DNA of 64,000 nt, from assembly GCA_934045075.1 (NCBI GenBank), contig OW203727.1, positions 18,784,861 to 18,848,860 on the forward strand, given 5' to 3'. The notes beneath the pieces were generated by a model. It saw nothing but the letters and a program-made list of their open reading frames with translations, did no database searches and was not told the origin of the DNA. A program made the translations under genes and the position numbers. Source of the DNA: Yponomeuta sedellus. Taxonomy: Eukaryota > Arthropoda > Insecta > Lepidoptera > Yponomeutidae. Position 1 is the stretch's first letter. Every line of letters begins with the position of its first letter. Shown one piece after another: positions 22,714 through 32,475 of this stretch.

Positions 22714-23520
22714 CCTTTAGCTACTGATGTGGATTTAATTTCACGTAAACACTGACGTGGGGGCCTCAGAGTCCGGTATATATATATGCTTATATTTAAA
22801 AATCTTTGGGTTTTTTAGGGTTTAGTGTTTAATAATTAGCTTAAGTGGATATATTTAAATAAAATAAAATGATATTTGTATAATGTATTTGTTTATAATT
22901 AACTATTATATCAAACTTTAGAAAACGCTTAGCATTTTTGACAAAAATCACAAGAGGCCTTATATCACAAAGTATCAATTAAAAATATTAAAAAAATCAA
23001 CCAATTAACTTATAATCTTAATTTTAAATAGTCTTTCTAGTAAATGGCACATAAAAAATTATAATACAATAATAGGAACAAAAAATAACAGTCTTCAAAT
23101 TATTGTGAATTACACACAGTCTGGGCAAACTTGCTTTGCACAATGAAGGCATACATGTTTTTTACATGCATAAAATGTGTGCGTAGATTTTCTTTGAAGC
23201 TTCGAAGGACATGTGTGGCACCTTCTTCTTTTTTTAGATTGTTCGTCGTCAACTTCTTGACGGTCAGGTGCAGGCGTATCCTTTCCCAGCACACGTGCCA
23301 AACTCAAACGAGGTGGGGTCTAAGAGGCCCACAAGAAATTTCAAAATGAATTTACTTACCGAAATTGCGCGCGCAGACACGTGCACTGCTGTTGACCGCC
23401 TCGGCGCAACTAAACTCGAAGGTACTAGAAGCTACGCGTATGCCGTGCGCGAAGGAAGGGAGTAAATCACAATTTTAGTTTTCTTGAGGCCTGAGAGGCC
23501 CCCACGTCAGTAGTTAAAGG
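22714..23520 (-). mobile_element. piggyBac-family deletion derivative with TTAA target duplication
   Basis: 807 bp between TTAA at 22710-22713 and 23521-23524. Termini CCTTTAGCTACTGATGTGG and, at right, the near-complement of CCTTTAACTACTGACGTGG; a subterminal CTGACGTGGGGGCCTC block also occurs at both ends in opposite orientation. It carries only the C-terminal end of a transposase. Removing it restores a continuous family D SINE. Confidence 0.9.
23110..23307 (-). pseudogene. piggyBac transposase C-terminal cysteine-rich domain remnant
   Basis: About 65 codons to a natural stop. Contains CHTC, then FYACKKHVCLHCAKQVCPDC: the C-x2-C ... C-x4-C-x2-C-x4-C-x2-C layout of the zinc-binding domain that ends piggyBac transposases and binds the terminal repeats. 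The DDD catalytic domain is absent (internal deletion), so the element is non-autonomous. An in-frame stop lies just upstream. Confidence 0.8.
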
Positions 23521-23757
23521 TTAAAAACCTATTTAGAGTATAAAAAGTACTCGGGGCTGCAAGTGATGTAAATTACTTCAGCCAGATGTAGCTGCCTGTA
23601 CGTAATACACAGAGTATTGTAAAGATGTTCGAAATTTCACTGATGCCGTTAGTCGCCCATTAGCTCATTAGGAAGAGCGCTGGCACGGTTAGCCAGAGGT
23701 CGCGGGTTCGAGTCCCGGCATGGGTAGAATTTTTTGCCTCTAAATACATCTCAGAAT

Positions 23758-24124
23758 TTTTAACAACCTATTTAGAGGCTAAAAATTACACCTATGCCGG
23801 GATTCGAACCCTCGACGTCTGGCTATCCGTGACAGCGCTCTTTCCAACTGAGCTAATGGGCGACTCATCGGCATCAGTGAAATTTTGAACCTCTTTACTT
23901 AGCCTGAGGTCGGCGGTTCGAATCCCGGCATGGGTGGAATTTTTAGTCTCTAAATAGGTTTTCAAAATTGTCCTTTGCACGGGTTAGTGCAATAAAAAAA
24001 ATATAATCATGTGAGAACAGCGATATCATTCCGATGTAAAACCTAACTGCAAAGTAGGTACTCGGGGCTGCAAGTGATGCAAATTACTTCACTAGCACGG
24101 GTTAGTGCATTAAAAATAATAAAA
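23758..24124 (+). mobile_element. family D SINE with inverted 5' part and dimeric tail
   Basis: Starts TTTTAACAACCTATTTAGAG (inverted portion, to about 23896), switches to sense orientation (GAGGTCGGCGGTTCGAATCC), runs to GCACGGGTTAGTGCAATAAA, then a linker and a second, internally deleted unit ending GTTAGTGCATTAAAAATAAT. Confidence 0.72.
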
Positions 24125-24594
24125 ACATCTCTGAATGTTTTCCTTCACAGTTAGCAAGTGGCATTGCTGCAATAGCTTCACAAATGTACCGACATAACTT
24201 AGAAAACAAAGTCATTAGCACTTGCTCGCACTGAGAAACAAACCTGGGTCTCCCGCGGTACCTACCCTAAAAAAATTACTTTGCTAAGCTGTAGATAGAC
24301 AGACAGACGAACGTTCATGGTGTTACTAAAAGGGTTCATTGTTAACTATAGAACCCAAAACAAAATTAATATGTTAAGGAATTAACTATTTTCCAGTAAA
24401 CGTCGGTAAATATGTCAAATTTAATAGGCGCTTTAGGTCAACTGAAAACTTTTCCTATAATGGGCGACGAGAGTAGTTTCAAAACCAGTTTCAAACGCGA
24501 CTTTCCTACGCGAAAGGGAATTTCAATGGGGACTTGCGTCAAACTTAGATTGAAGTGCATTGCTTTTATACCATAGAAAACAGTAAAATCAACC

Positions 24595-25125
24595 GATCAA
24601 GTGCAAGTTGGACTCACGCACCGCGGGTTCCGTGCAAATTTGTTGGTATGGTACATACATCAATAGTTTACGAATCGAGTCTGGCAGTTTTTTTCGAGCT
24701 TTTCCCTAATTAAAAAGACAATTTTTGTTATGATTTCATTACAAATATATAGTTTTCCAAATTTTCCCTCTATTTGCAGTATAGGACGACATCACTTGCC
24801 AAATTTCATACTTTTAGGTTGACGTGAATTATCTACCTGATGAATTTTAGGTCCCTTGAGTATTTTGAAATATTTTCAAGTTGGCACTAGCTGGCCTGAA
24901 TTGGAGGCTGACTCAAACCTTCGTCAGAAGTGTAAATCTATGGTTGAGACCCTATGCTCCCCTAGGAGTTAAAGGACCGAAGAAGTGGAAATATACGTGT
25001 TTTTTGCAAACGGCCACAAATTTTTTTGCGTTAGTTTAGAAGTTACGGTGGTAAGTTAAGACGGATGGACGCTCTGACCGAAGGACAACAAATTGATCCT
25101 TTAAGGGATACTTTGTTAACCTTGT
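24595..25125 (+). repeat. dispersed repeat with GGGTTCCGTGCAAA start
   Basis: GTTGGACTCACGCACCGCGG ... TTCCGTGCAAATTTG, AAATTTCATACTTTTAGGTT, TTTAAGGGATACTTTGTTAA. The pattern matches a common lepidopteran non-coding repeat known to me by its 'GACTCGCGCACGAAGGG' phrase. No ORF. Confidence 0.45.
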
Positions 25126-25325
25126 TAATTAACTTCTGCGAATCAAAGCGAAACTGGGTCGACTCTTCCGACAAATCGGGAATTAATTTAATATGGTGTA
25201 TAAAATAGTGCTTACAAACATTTTAATCTTTATAGTCATTGGAAAAGAAAAAATATATTTTACTCACTCTCGTATTAATTATTCACGTTGTACGAAAAGT
25301 CAAATAACAACAGCTTGTTATCTAC

Positions 25326-25388
25326 ATATATAAAATTCAAAGTCCTGACTGACTGAATCATTCAGTCAGGACCTTGAATTTTATATAT
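25326..25388. repeat. 27-bp inverted repeat, 9-nt loop
   Basis: Arms 25326-25352 (ATATATAAAATTCAA, A, GTCCTGACTGA) and 25362-25388 pair with one mismatch. Confidence 0.8.
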
Positions 25389-25430
25389 ATAGAAGATAGA
25401 TAAAGTATCTATCTATCTATATATATTGAA

Positions 25431-25496
25431 ACTGTTCATATTCTCATTAGAAATCGAAACTCAAATGTTTTGATTTCTAATGAGAATATGAACAGT
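25431..25496. repeat. 25-bp perfect inverted repeat, 16-nt loop
   Basis: Arms 25431-25455 (ACTGTTCATATTCTCATTAG, AAATC) and 25472-25496 are exact reverse complements. A small GATAGATA/TATCTATC palindrome lies between this and the preceding hairpin. Confidence 0.85.
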
Positions 25497-26095
25497 CACC
25501 AACCCGATAGGTATACCCAAAACTGTAAACGTAGATGTCGTAAATGTGACCAAAATTGTGTGGTCATAATCCGTGGTCCGAGTTTGGGACCAGGACATGT
25601 AATTGTGCTATGTGGAAGTTTTTACTTATATTCCTAAAAATAAAAGGAATAAAAAAGCAACTTAGACCTATACTTTACACGCAATTTCTATTAAAACTTT
25701 CGGATACATGGCAACTTTCTCCATAAACTGTCGGTATGAATCTACCTCCGCATCGCCCCAAAAAGGGTGCCACAGTATTTCTTGTTAACAATATTTTAAC
25801 CCACGTTGACGGCAACGGAAAATCCTATCTGAGATAAGGGCAGGTCCCTTACACTGCCCTCAGAACATTATGCTGGCATTACACTACGCTCACTGCTGTA
25901 GTGAGCTGAGAAGTGTGTCCAGTGACATATACACGTACAGTGGTTTTATATGTATAAAAATGTATGAGCATCGCGATTTATTGAAAAATGCTCTTAACAA
26001 TTTATTGTGGACTGAAAGAGGATGTAGTGACTAGAATTGAGAAGGGAATATAATATGAAGGAAAAGGAAGGAATATATGAATATTTATTGCGAAT
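25497..26095. other. unassigned
   Basis: Nothing recognised. Confidence 0.35.
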
Positions 26096-26305
26096 GTGAG
26101 TGGAAGGGCTGGTAAGGGACGTCCCAGGCAGCCATACATCGACCAAATAGGGGATGTATTAGCAAAGGGGAAGATAAAAAGTACCCGGAACCGGCGTGCG
26201 TGCATGAAACGACTTATGAACGTTTATGAAGCGAAGGTGATGTGTCATGATCGTGGCAAGTGGCAGTCTCTGGTGTCTGCCTACCCCTCTGGGATACAGG
26301 CGTTT
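26096..26305 (+). mobile_element. family J LINE C-terminal fragment, stop lost
   Basis: GKGRPRQPYIDQIGDVLAKG and RGKWQSLVSAYPSGIQA are readable. The usual TGA after IQA is missing, so the frame runs on for about 50 codons of unrelated sequence to 26461. Confidence 0.68.
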
Positions 26306-27024
26306 TGTCGGAAAGGCCGACCAGCTATTCCTCTGATTCGCAGCACTTGTTTGCCTCATCAACAATCATTATTAGTAGCTGCATGCACGCAGGACAGTAT
26401 CGGGCTAGAAATTGCTACCTTACTTTATTTTAGGTCACTCAATTCAAGCCCTTTAGGATGAAACATGCACTCGCATGAAGTTCTGAGTTCGGGATGTTGA
26501 TATAATTAATTCCGAGGATTTGGTTGTTTTGCAGTTCTATAAAACCTTCGATTTAACTTTTTGTGCAAATTTTTAACGTGTTAGAAAGTTCAATATTTTA
26601 GTGAATACAACTTTGGGAAGCAAAGCCTTATTTTAGTATAATTTTAACTAAGAATATTTTTTTTGCGTCAAATAATTTTGGTTAATGCTTAGCGCTTAAT
26701 GTGAATTCAAAATAACACGCATAAAATGATACGCGTAAAATTGCCTACAAGATTAAGAATACTTTTATTTATTTACTGCACAATCCACAGAGTACGTACA
26801 GACAATGTGGGTACAAAATGATTCAGTGGGACTGAACAGGAAGAAGTGCGACGAGACGAAAGTAAATGTGAGGTTACACTGCCCTCCATAAACATAAAGA
26901 AAAGTGCTTTTCCGCGCGAACGTCTTTGCGTAACTTTTTTTTCTCAGCTTAACTCTTCAGCCAGTGTACCTACCTAGTATTAACAATGTCACAGGCAATA
27001 TTGCGCTGAGTGACTTTCATCTTA
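26306..27024. other. unassigned
   Basis: No gene or repeat recognised beyond the read-through frame. Confidence 0.35.
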
Positions 27025-27150
27025 CTGCCAAAACAAAGACTGGTAACGTTTCGCGAGAACAAGGACGCCTTTAAGGCGCTTTGAGAAGCCTAGCGCCACC
27101 CATGGAAAAAAGTATAACTCTTTTTATAATACGTTTTTATCTTAAAGTGA
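27025..27150 (+). mobile_element. family K MITE-like repeat
   Basis: GGACGCCTTTAAGGCGCTTT, TAGCGCCACCCATGGAAAAA, TTTTTATAATACGTTTTTAT. No clear TIR. Confidence 0.55.
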
Positions 27151-27404
27151 ACATGACAAATTTTAACAATTTTACTGTGACTGTTGGCGACAGACCTTTT
27201 TTATTGTTTTATTTTGACTTTTTTTTACATATTGTCTTTTTTACTTATGTCAGTTTTTAAATTTAGTTTTCTGTTCTATCTAGTATTAATTGTCTTGTAA
27301 CATATATCGAAATCGAATAAATACGGAATTATAAATAGAAATATATTTTATTTAAAACAGAATAGTAGGGCACCATACGGTGCTTAACAGTGACAATATT
27401 TATA

Positions 27405-27550
27405 GAACCTACTTACGGGTAATGTTTCGCGAGTATATGGACGTTTTAAAGGCGCTCTGGGGTGCTATCTAACGCCACCCATGGAAAAAAAGCATAAATA
27501 TTTTTATAGTACCCACGTATTTATCTAAAAGAAAACATGAGAAATCTTAA
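27405..27550 (+). mobile_element. family K MITE-like repeat
   Basis: Second direct copy 380 bp downstream: TTAAAGGCGCTCTGGGG, AACGCCACCCATGGAAAAA. Confidence 0.55.
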
Positions 27551-27639
27551 CAACTGTGATCACTATTTTTTAAACCTACATTATAGAACCTAGGATCAAT
27601 AGACTAGAACTTTGATCAATTTCCTCTAAAAGCGAGCGT

Positions 27640-27740
27640 TTTTAGCGGAAAAAACGTATTATAAAAATCAGTTATAATATTTTATCCATAGGTGGCGCTA
27701 GTCAGCAATCTGAGGCGCCTAAACGACCGCCCATAAGAAC
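27640..27740 (-). mobile_element. family K MITE-like repeat, inverted copy
   Basis: AAAACGTATTATAAAAATC, CCATAGGTGGCGCTAGTCAG. Opposite orientation to the two copies to its left. Confidence 0.5.
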
Positions 27741-28212
27741 AACTGAAGTGGCAAATGAAATAACGTACTGTTACTGGGTAGACTGTATGGTCCCAAAACA
27801 AAATAGCCACTGAATGGCATCGAATAAAGATATAATTATAAAATCCTGTTGCAAAACACACAAGGCCTAATTTTACGTCACCTCGACTCCTGGACACGGC
27901 CTCAATGAGAAAAATTCAATGAACTCATTTAGACTTTGTGAAATACTTTTTAGAAGTCGGGTTTTTCTTCATAATAAGTTTTGTAGTAGATACTTACACA
28001 GCTTTCCTGTGTAATACGTGAATTCCTCATTTTGTGTAGAATAAAGTACCTATTCTTTAGTCTACGCAAGTCTACTTTATGTTTTTGTGAAGGTGCAGAA
28101 ATTAACATTACTTTACAAGATATATTTACAACAATTACTATATAGAAATGTGAAGAGGGGCACATTCTTCGTGAATGTTTACGCATGACGAGATCTTATA
28201 AATTGAATAATG
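27741..28212. other. unassigned
   Basis: Nothing recognised. Confidence 0.35.
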
Positions 28213-28463
28213 GCTCTTTGGTGCCTTGCGAAGCACGGAAGCGTTCGGGAAAATGCCAGTAGTCACGGGACGGTCACCCATCCAGAACCTGCCGCGCCGG
28301 TTGTTGCTTAAGTCAAGTGATTGATTTCAATCATTCGGTTTGACTAGGCCACTAAGCGCTTCATGTTTCTATTATAAATGTTTTTTTTTCGGTGGCAATA
28401 AGTGCGATGCAGGAAAAGACTCGTGCCCCAGCAGTGGGGGCATGGGTACAAGGGTTGATATCG
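28213..28463 (+). mobile_element. family B SINE pieces, head inverted relative to tail
   Basis: 28213-28366 is an antisense head (GCGAAGCACGGAAGCGTTCG to ACTAAGCGCTTC); 28403-28463 is a sense tail (GACTCGTGCCCCAGCAG to AAGGGTTGATATCG). A 36-bp unmatched stretch lies between. It could be a 5'-inverted insertion or two separate fragments; no convincing target duplication found. Confidence 0.55.
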
Positions 28464-28486
28464 ATATTGACCTATCTAATTCTTGT

Positions 28487-29053
28487 CGGCCTCGGTGGCG
28501 CAGCGGTTTAGCACGCTGACTGTAAAACGGGAGGTCTCGGGTTCGATCCCCGGCCGGGTCAAACTAGGAAACGAACTTTCCTAGTTTGTCTCGGGTCTTG
28601 GATGTTATTTATGTATTTATTGTATTAAATCTATCGTCGAGTTAGCACCTATAACACAAGTCATTTAGTTGTACTTAGTATAGGGCTAACGAGATCTGAG
28701 TGCTTAGTGCGAGTTTTTTAACTACTCGATCGCGTTAACGTAAACTCATATTTCTATGGCATCGAGGAAGCGCCACCTAGCGACAAGTATGGAAATTAAA
28801 ATTGCTGAGTGCGAGTTGTAATGGTTTACGTTGAGAAGTGAACACGTTTACCAGCCAAAACACGAATAAACGCGAGTGCGAGTTGTAATGTGACAGCGTT
28901 TTGCTAGTTCGAACGGTTAACTTACTCATACTCACTACTCGATGCTCGATTAACGCGGTAGTAAAGTTGTTCGATTGGATCTGTCAAACTCGCACTAAGC
29001 ACTCTGTGTGAATATGTCCGTGAATATTTATTATTTATTATTATTATTAATTA
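28487..29053 (+). mobile_element. family E SINE interrupted by a MITE
   Basis: Head CGGCCTCGGTGGCGCAGCGG, B box GGTTCGATCCCC, body to GGGCTAACGAGATCTG (28698), resuming at 29004 as CTGTGTGAATATGTCCGTGA and a TTATT tail. Confidence 0.82.
28699..29003. mobile_element. MITE with AGTGCTTAGTGCGAGTTT termini
   Basis: 305 bp; 18-bp perfect terminal inverted repeats (28699-28716 and 28986-29003) and a 3-bp CTG target duplication. Two internal GAGTGCGAGTTGTAATG direct repeats about 70 bp apart. A 3-bp duplication is compatible with PIF/Harbinger or CACTA-type transposases; undetermined. Confidence 0.83.
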
Positions 29054-29313
29054 TGCAGAATCTCATCGCTTCATCGTTGCAAAGAGGTTCTTATAATATG
29101 CAAGTCGCTGTGCGCTGTCGGCATTGCGTGAGATGCATGGTAGTGAGTGTTTTAACCACAGATGCCGCCAATATTGTCGTCGGGCACAAATATACTGAGT
29201 TTACTTAGTATAATACTTCAATCAAGATAATAACTTAATATTTTTTCCAACTTCTTGTCGTATTGTATGTTCACCTTTAGCGAAAACAATCTCTCAGACC
29301 GACATCATGCGGG
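29054..29313. other. unassigned
   Basis: Open but unrecognised sequence (GCTGTGCGCTGTCGGCATTG). Confidence 0.3.
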
Positions 29314-29403
29314 TAAACATATTCATAAACAAATAAAAATTCATCGACACATTACACAGATCTCGTAAGCCCCATATTTATTACAACTAAATGACTTGTA
29401 TGT

Positions 29404-29584
29404 TATACTATTTTTATTTTTAATGCACTAACCCGTGCTAAGGAACAAATTTAAAAAACCTATTTAGAGGCTAAAAATTTCACCCATGCCGGGATTCGAA
29501 CCCGCAACCTCTGGCATGGATAGCCAGAGGTTGCGGGTTCGAATCCCGGCATGGGTGAAATTTTTAGCCTCTAAATAGGTTTTT
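29404..29584 (-). mobile_element. family D SINE fold-back copy, 11-bp TSD
   Basis: Flanked by GACTTGTATGT (29393-29403 and 29585-29595). Antisense tail and tRNA 3' part (to about 29515) followed after about 5 nt by the same segment in sense orientation, ending TAAATAGGTTTTT. Arms of about 65 bp are essentially perfect. Confidence 0.88.
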
Positions 29585-29655
29585 GACTTGTATGTGTTAC
29601 AGGTGCTAACTCAGCGGTAGATTTAATACAATAAATACATTAGATTACATCCAAG

Positions 29656-29790
29656 TAGGGTTAATGAGGGTTCCTCTTCCTTTTCCTCAAAATGAGGAAT
29701 TTCCTCATATTTTTGAGGTTCCTCATCCTGTTCCTCAAAATCGATTTTAAAAAATTCCTCTTCCTCATAACTAGTTCCTCAACAGCCCTA
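29656..29790. mobile_element. hAT-type MITE, 8-bp TSD
   Basis: 135 bp; TSD CATCCAAG (29648-29655, 29791-29798). Ends TAGGGTTAATGAGG and the complement of TAGGGCTGTTGAGG. Interior is built of TTCCTCA/TGAGGAA units in both orientations. Eight-base duplication and TAGGG-type ends fit the hAT superfamily. Confidence 0.8.
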
Positions 29791-29999
29791 CATCCAAGAT
29801 CCAAGAACAAGACAAACTTGGAAGTTCGTTTCCTGGTTTGACCCGGCCGGGGATCGAACCCGAGACCTTTTGCTGTACTTACAGCGTGCCAAACCGCTGC
29901 GCCACCGAGGCCGTTAAATTATTGTGAGTAGCAGACATTGTTCTGGACTTACGCTTTGCATTGGGCCGATGGTGAATTAACATAATTCTTAAACAGTTT

Positions 30000-30201
30000 T
30001 AAGACGGAGTGAAAGTTGTTTTGTGAGAGGAATCCCTCTGATAGGCCGGTTTAAACTCCATCTTAAGAGTGTTGTGCGGATCGACTTTTTGTAAATAAGA
30101 TCGCAACTTTGTATGCATTTATACTTTCTATGTATTTATACATAAAAAGTTGCGGCTTATCAGATGGATTCCTCTCATAAACTAACTTTAACTCTGTCTT
30201 A
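30000..30201. mobile_element. fold-back MITE
   Basis: Inverted arms 30001-30047 (AAGACGGAGTGAAAGTTGTT ...) and 30155-30200 (... AACTTTAACTCTGTCTT), with inner inverted blocks (AAGATCGCAACTTT / AAAAGTTGCGGCTT). About 200 bp, no ORF, target duplication unclear (possibly TTAA/TA). Confidence 0.7.
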
Positions 30202-30269
30202 AAGATGTTTTCAGTGAGATCGCTAAATATGACGCTTAGAAACTACCGTGAAAGGGCAAAAAGCCCGTT

Positions 30270-30312
30270 CCCGTGTGGTGTCCGCCACACGTGGCTGTGT
30301 TTTTTGCCCCAG
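30270..30312. repeat. compact GC-rich hairpin
   Basis: CGTGTGG (30281-30287) pairs with CCACACG after TGTCCG, within outer blocks GGGCAAAAA and TTTTTTGCCC. Immediately upstream of a family F SINE. Confidence 0.5.
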
Positions 30313-30314
30313 TA

Positions 30315-30605
30315 TTGTAAAGCAGTGGTAGCGCTGCGGTAGAACGCTGGCCTTACAATCGGAAGGTCGTGGGCTCGAACCCCGGCATGCACCAAAGACT
30401 TTGTTTTCTAAGTAACGTACATTTGTGAAGTTGTTATCAATACCACTCGTTAACTGTTAAACAAAACATCGTAAGGGTAGGTACCTGAGTCTCTGATGTA
30501 TTCACATACCTCGGCGCTTGAAGTTACGCCAATAATTATGACAATATTCTCTCTCGGTGAGAACTCCTGTGCCCTGCACTGGAACGTACTCGTATACATG
30601 CTGAA
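30315..30605 (+). mobile_element. family F tRNA-derived SINE, near full length
   Basis: Head AGCAGTGGTAGCGCTGCGGT with B box GGGCTCGAACCCC, then ACCAAAGACTTTGTTTTC, ACAAAACATCGTAAGG, TCACATACCTCGGCGCTTG, and end CTCTCGGTGAGAACTCCTGT. Confidence 0.75.
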
Positions 30606-30810
30606 ATCTGGCTAGTTTGAAGGCCGCGGTTATCTAATCTGCTATTTCTTTAGACAGTCTCTTTTAAGTATAGGTGTAAATAAAAAAAATTTACATGGCA
30701 AATTCTGTTTCGAAAAATTCGATTAGTACTGCTTCTCCGTCTATTATAACAATGACCCGAGGACCAGCAGCACACACACACGGATCTGGCTGGCTAGGTA
30801 CTAGGTAAGT

Positions 30811-30862
30811 ACACAAACTTGATTTTTTTAGAACTATTGTTCTAAAAAAATTAAGTTTGTGT
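30811..30862. repeat. 24-bp inverted repeat with 4-nt loop
   Basis: ACACAAACTTGATTTTTTTA-GAAC (30811-30834), TATT, then the complementary arm (30839-30862) with one mismatch. Confidence 0.85.
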
Positions 30863-31089
30863 CGACATACCTATTATTGGAAACAGAAATTGTTCTATGG
30901 CTATTGTTGACACACATTTATTTTTCTATGGCTTTCAAACCGTTCAAAATTCATGGTTTGTAGTCTAAACTTTAAGGTTTATTTTATATCGGTTATCACT
31001 GCCCGTAAATGTATAACTAATACCCAGCGTGCTTCGTACGACAGTCGACTTGTCGACTTTGGATGCAGCTTACCAGCCCGTCATGAGGG

Positions 31090-31412
31090 TAGATAAATGT
31101 TCGGGAGACACAATGAAGGGTCTTGCGACTCGGGTGAATCCAGAATTGCGGCAGTCATTAATCAGATGAGAGGCCGACGCAGGGAGTTAATTCTGAGTGA
31201 CAGTGGACGTGAGCTGTATTGTTGGATAGAGATTGTGCTGAGGAGAGTAGGAGGCGGACATACATCGACCAAATAGGGGATGTAAAAGTACCCGGAAACG
31301 GCGTGCGTGCATGCAACGACTTATGGACGTTTATGAAGCGAAGATGATCTGTCAGGATCGTGGCAAGTGGCAGTCGCTGGTCTCTGCCTACCCCTCTGGG
31401 ATACAGGCGTGA
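31090..31412 (+). mobile_element. family J LINE C-terminal region, longer copy
   Basis: Includes an upstream stretch (GAGTGACAGTGGACGTGAGC) and the decayed C-terminal block (CATACATCGACCAAATAGGG ... CCCTCTGGGATACAGGCGTG). Missing about 17 bases relative to 26096 around the GKGKIK codons; ends in GTATGTATGTAT. Confidence 0.6.
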
Positions 31413-31814
31413 GGTTATGTATGTATGTATTTAAAAAAAAAATACTGTGCTCTTTAATTTATTTGTTTTACCAACTAAATGTTATGTTTTCTTGAAAATT
31501 ATATATGTATTTACACTTTACCCATTTAGATCACTGGTCATTAACATTGAATTGTTTTAATATTATTATTGTACCATAATCTACCTTACCAAGGTAATGC
31601 AGCCAGCCTTCTCGGTACTCTACCAACTGACAGCGATTTATATTTTAATTAGAAAATAGGTTAAGGTTTAGTTTCATTCTAATTCTTAGTTCCTTAAATA
31701 TTGTCTGAATTTTTTTTTACATTGTTGGAAATAAATCTAACAGTATATTTACCAAGTTATTAGGTGTTTACGTTTTTGAAATTGTTATTTTATTTTCTTT
31801 ATTAGCAAAATAAA
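31413..31814. other. unassigned
   Basis: AT-rich, nothing recognised. Confidence 0.35.
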
Positions 31815-31945
31815 ACATACTGTACGTAATACAGAGAGTATTGTAAAGAGGTTCGAAATTTCACTGATGCCAGACCCATTAACTCAGTTGGGAGAGCGCT
31901 GGAACGGTTAGCCAGAGGTCGCGGGTTCGAATCCCGGCATGGGTG
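31815..31945 (+). mobile_element. family D SINE, truncated after tRNA part
   Basis: GTACGTAATACAGAGAGTAT ... GGTTCGAATCCCGGCATGGG, lacking the CTATTTAG-tail region. Confidence 0.7.
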
Positions 31946-32064
31946 CAATAAACATCTCTTTCTTCTTCTTCATCAAGAACATAAACAGGGTACATACGTA
32001 ATATTAACAATATTCTTATATTAATAATACAACTAGTATTTGCATCAATAACCCTTGGCGTTAC

Positions 32065-32130
32065 TGCACTGCGATATAGAAAGAGACCCGTGCCCCAGCA
32101 GTGGGGACATGCATAGGGTTGATATCATAC
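32065..32130 (+). mobile_element. family B SINE 3' tail fragment
   Basis: AGAGACCCGTGCCCCAGCAG through GGGTTGATATC. Confidence 0.7.
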
Positions 32131-32340
32131 GCACCAATTATATATGTTCATGGCTCTCGCTAAGTGGAAAACTACAAGAAGATTTCAACTGGTGTTTGAA
32201 CTTCGCTTGCCCTACTCCGCTCTTACTTTTTCTAGGGTGGCTGAAATATCTTTCCGTTAAAATAAGTCCGCCTTTGTACGTAACTTTCATTACATGCCCA
32301 TTAAGTTAATGAGTTTTTATTTTCATGATTTTCTCGACTA

Positions 32341-32475
32341 TGAAGGAAGGAAAAGATCGTGAGGAAACCACGAGTATCTGAGGTGTTCCATTACCTCAGC
32401 GCTCGAAGTTGCCAATCCGCGGTGAACACATGCGGTAAGCCCATACTCTCTCTTTCTTAGAGAAAGCCTGTGCCC
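32341..32475 (+). mobile_element. family F SINE, 3' part
   Basis: GAAGGAAAAGATCGTGAGGA, CCATTACCTCAGCGCTCG, CTCTCTCTTTCTTAGAGAAA, GCCTGTGCCC. Confidence 0.65.

Larger units (their letters stand above)
22668..23745 (-). mobile_element. family D SINE with inverted 5' part, itself host to a piggyBac element
   Basis: Antisense tail (TTTTTAATGCACTAACCCGT ... CTATTTAGAG, interrupted at 22710-23524) joins at about 23537 to a sense-oriented 5' portion (ACTCGGGGCTGCAAGTGATG through the tRNA-like region and GCCTCTAAAT). Bounded by ACATCTCAGAAT on both sides. Confidence 0.75.
22510..24265 (-). mobile_element. family F SINE split by nested insertions
   Basis: Left part 22510-22667 (CTCTCAGAGAGAGA hairpin, ACCACGGGTGCCCACC, GTGAGGTATTTGAACATC) continues at 24125-24265 (GTTTTCCTTCACAGTTAGC, ACAAAGTCATTAGCAC). 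The duplication ACATCTCAGAATG/ACATCTCTGAATG marks the break (22655-22667, 24125-24137), with a third copy at 23746-23757. Confidence 0.75.
29314..29914 (-). mobile_element. family E SINE carrying two nested insertions
   Basis: Antisense: 3' part 29314-29403, continuing after 29585 (GTTACAGGTGCTAACTC), then 29799-29914 with B box GGGATCGAACCC and end CACCGAGGCCGT. Interrupted by a family D SINE and a hAT-type MITE. Confidence 0.8.
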
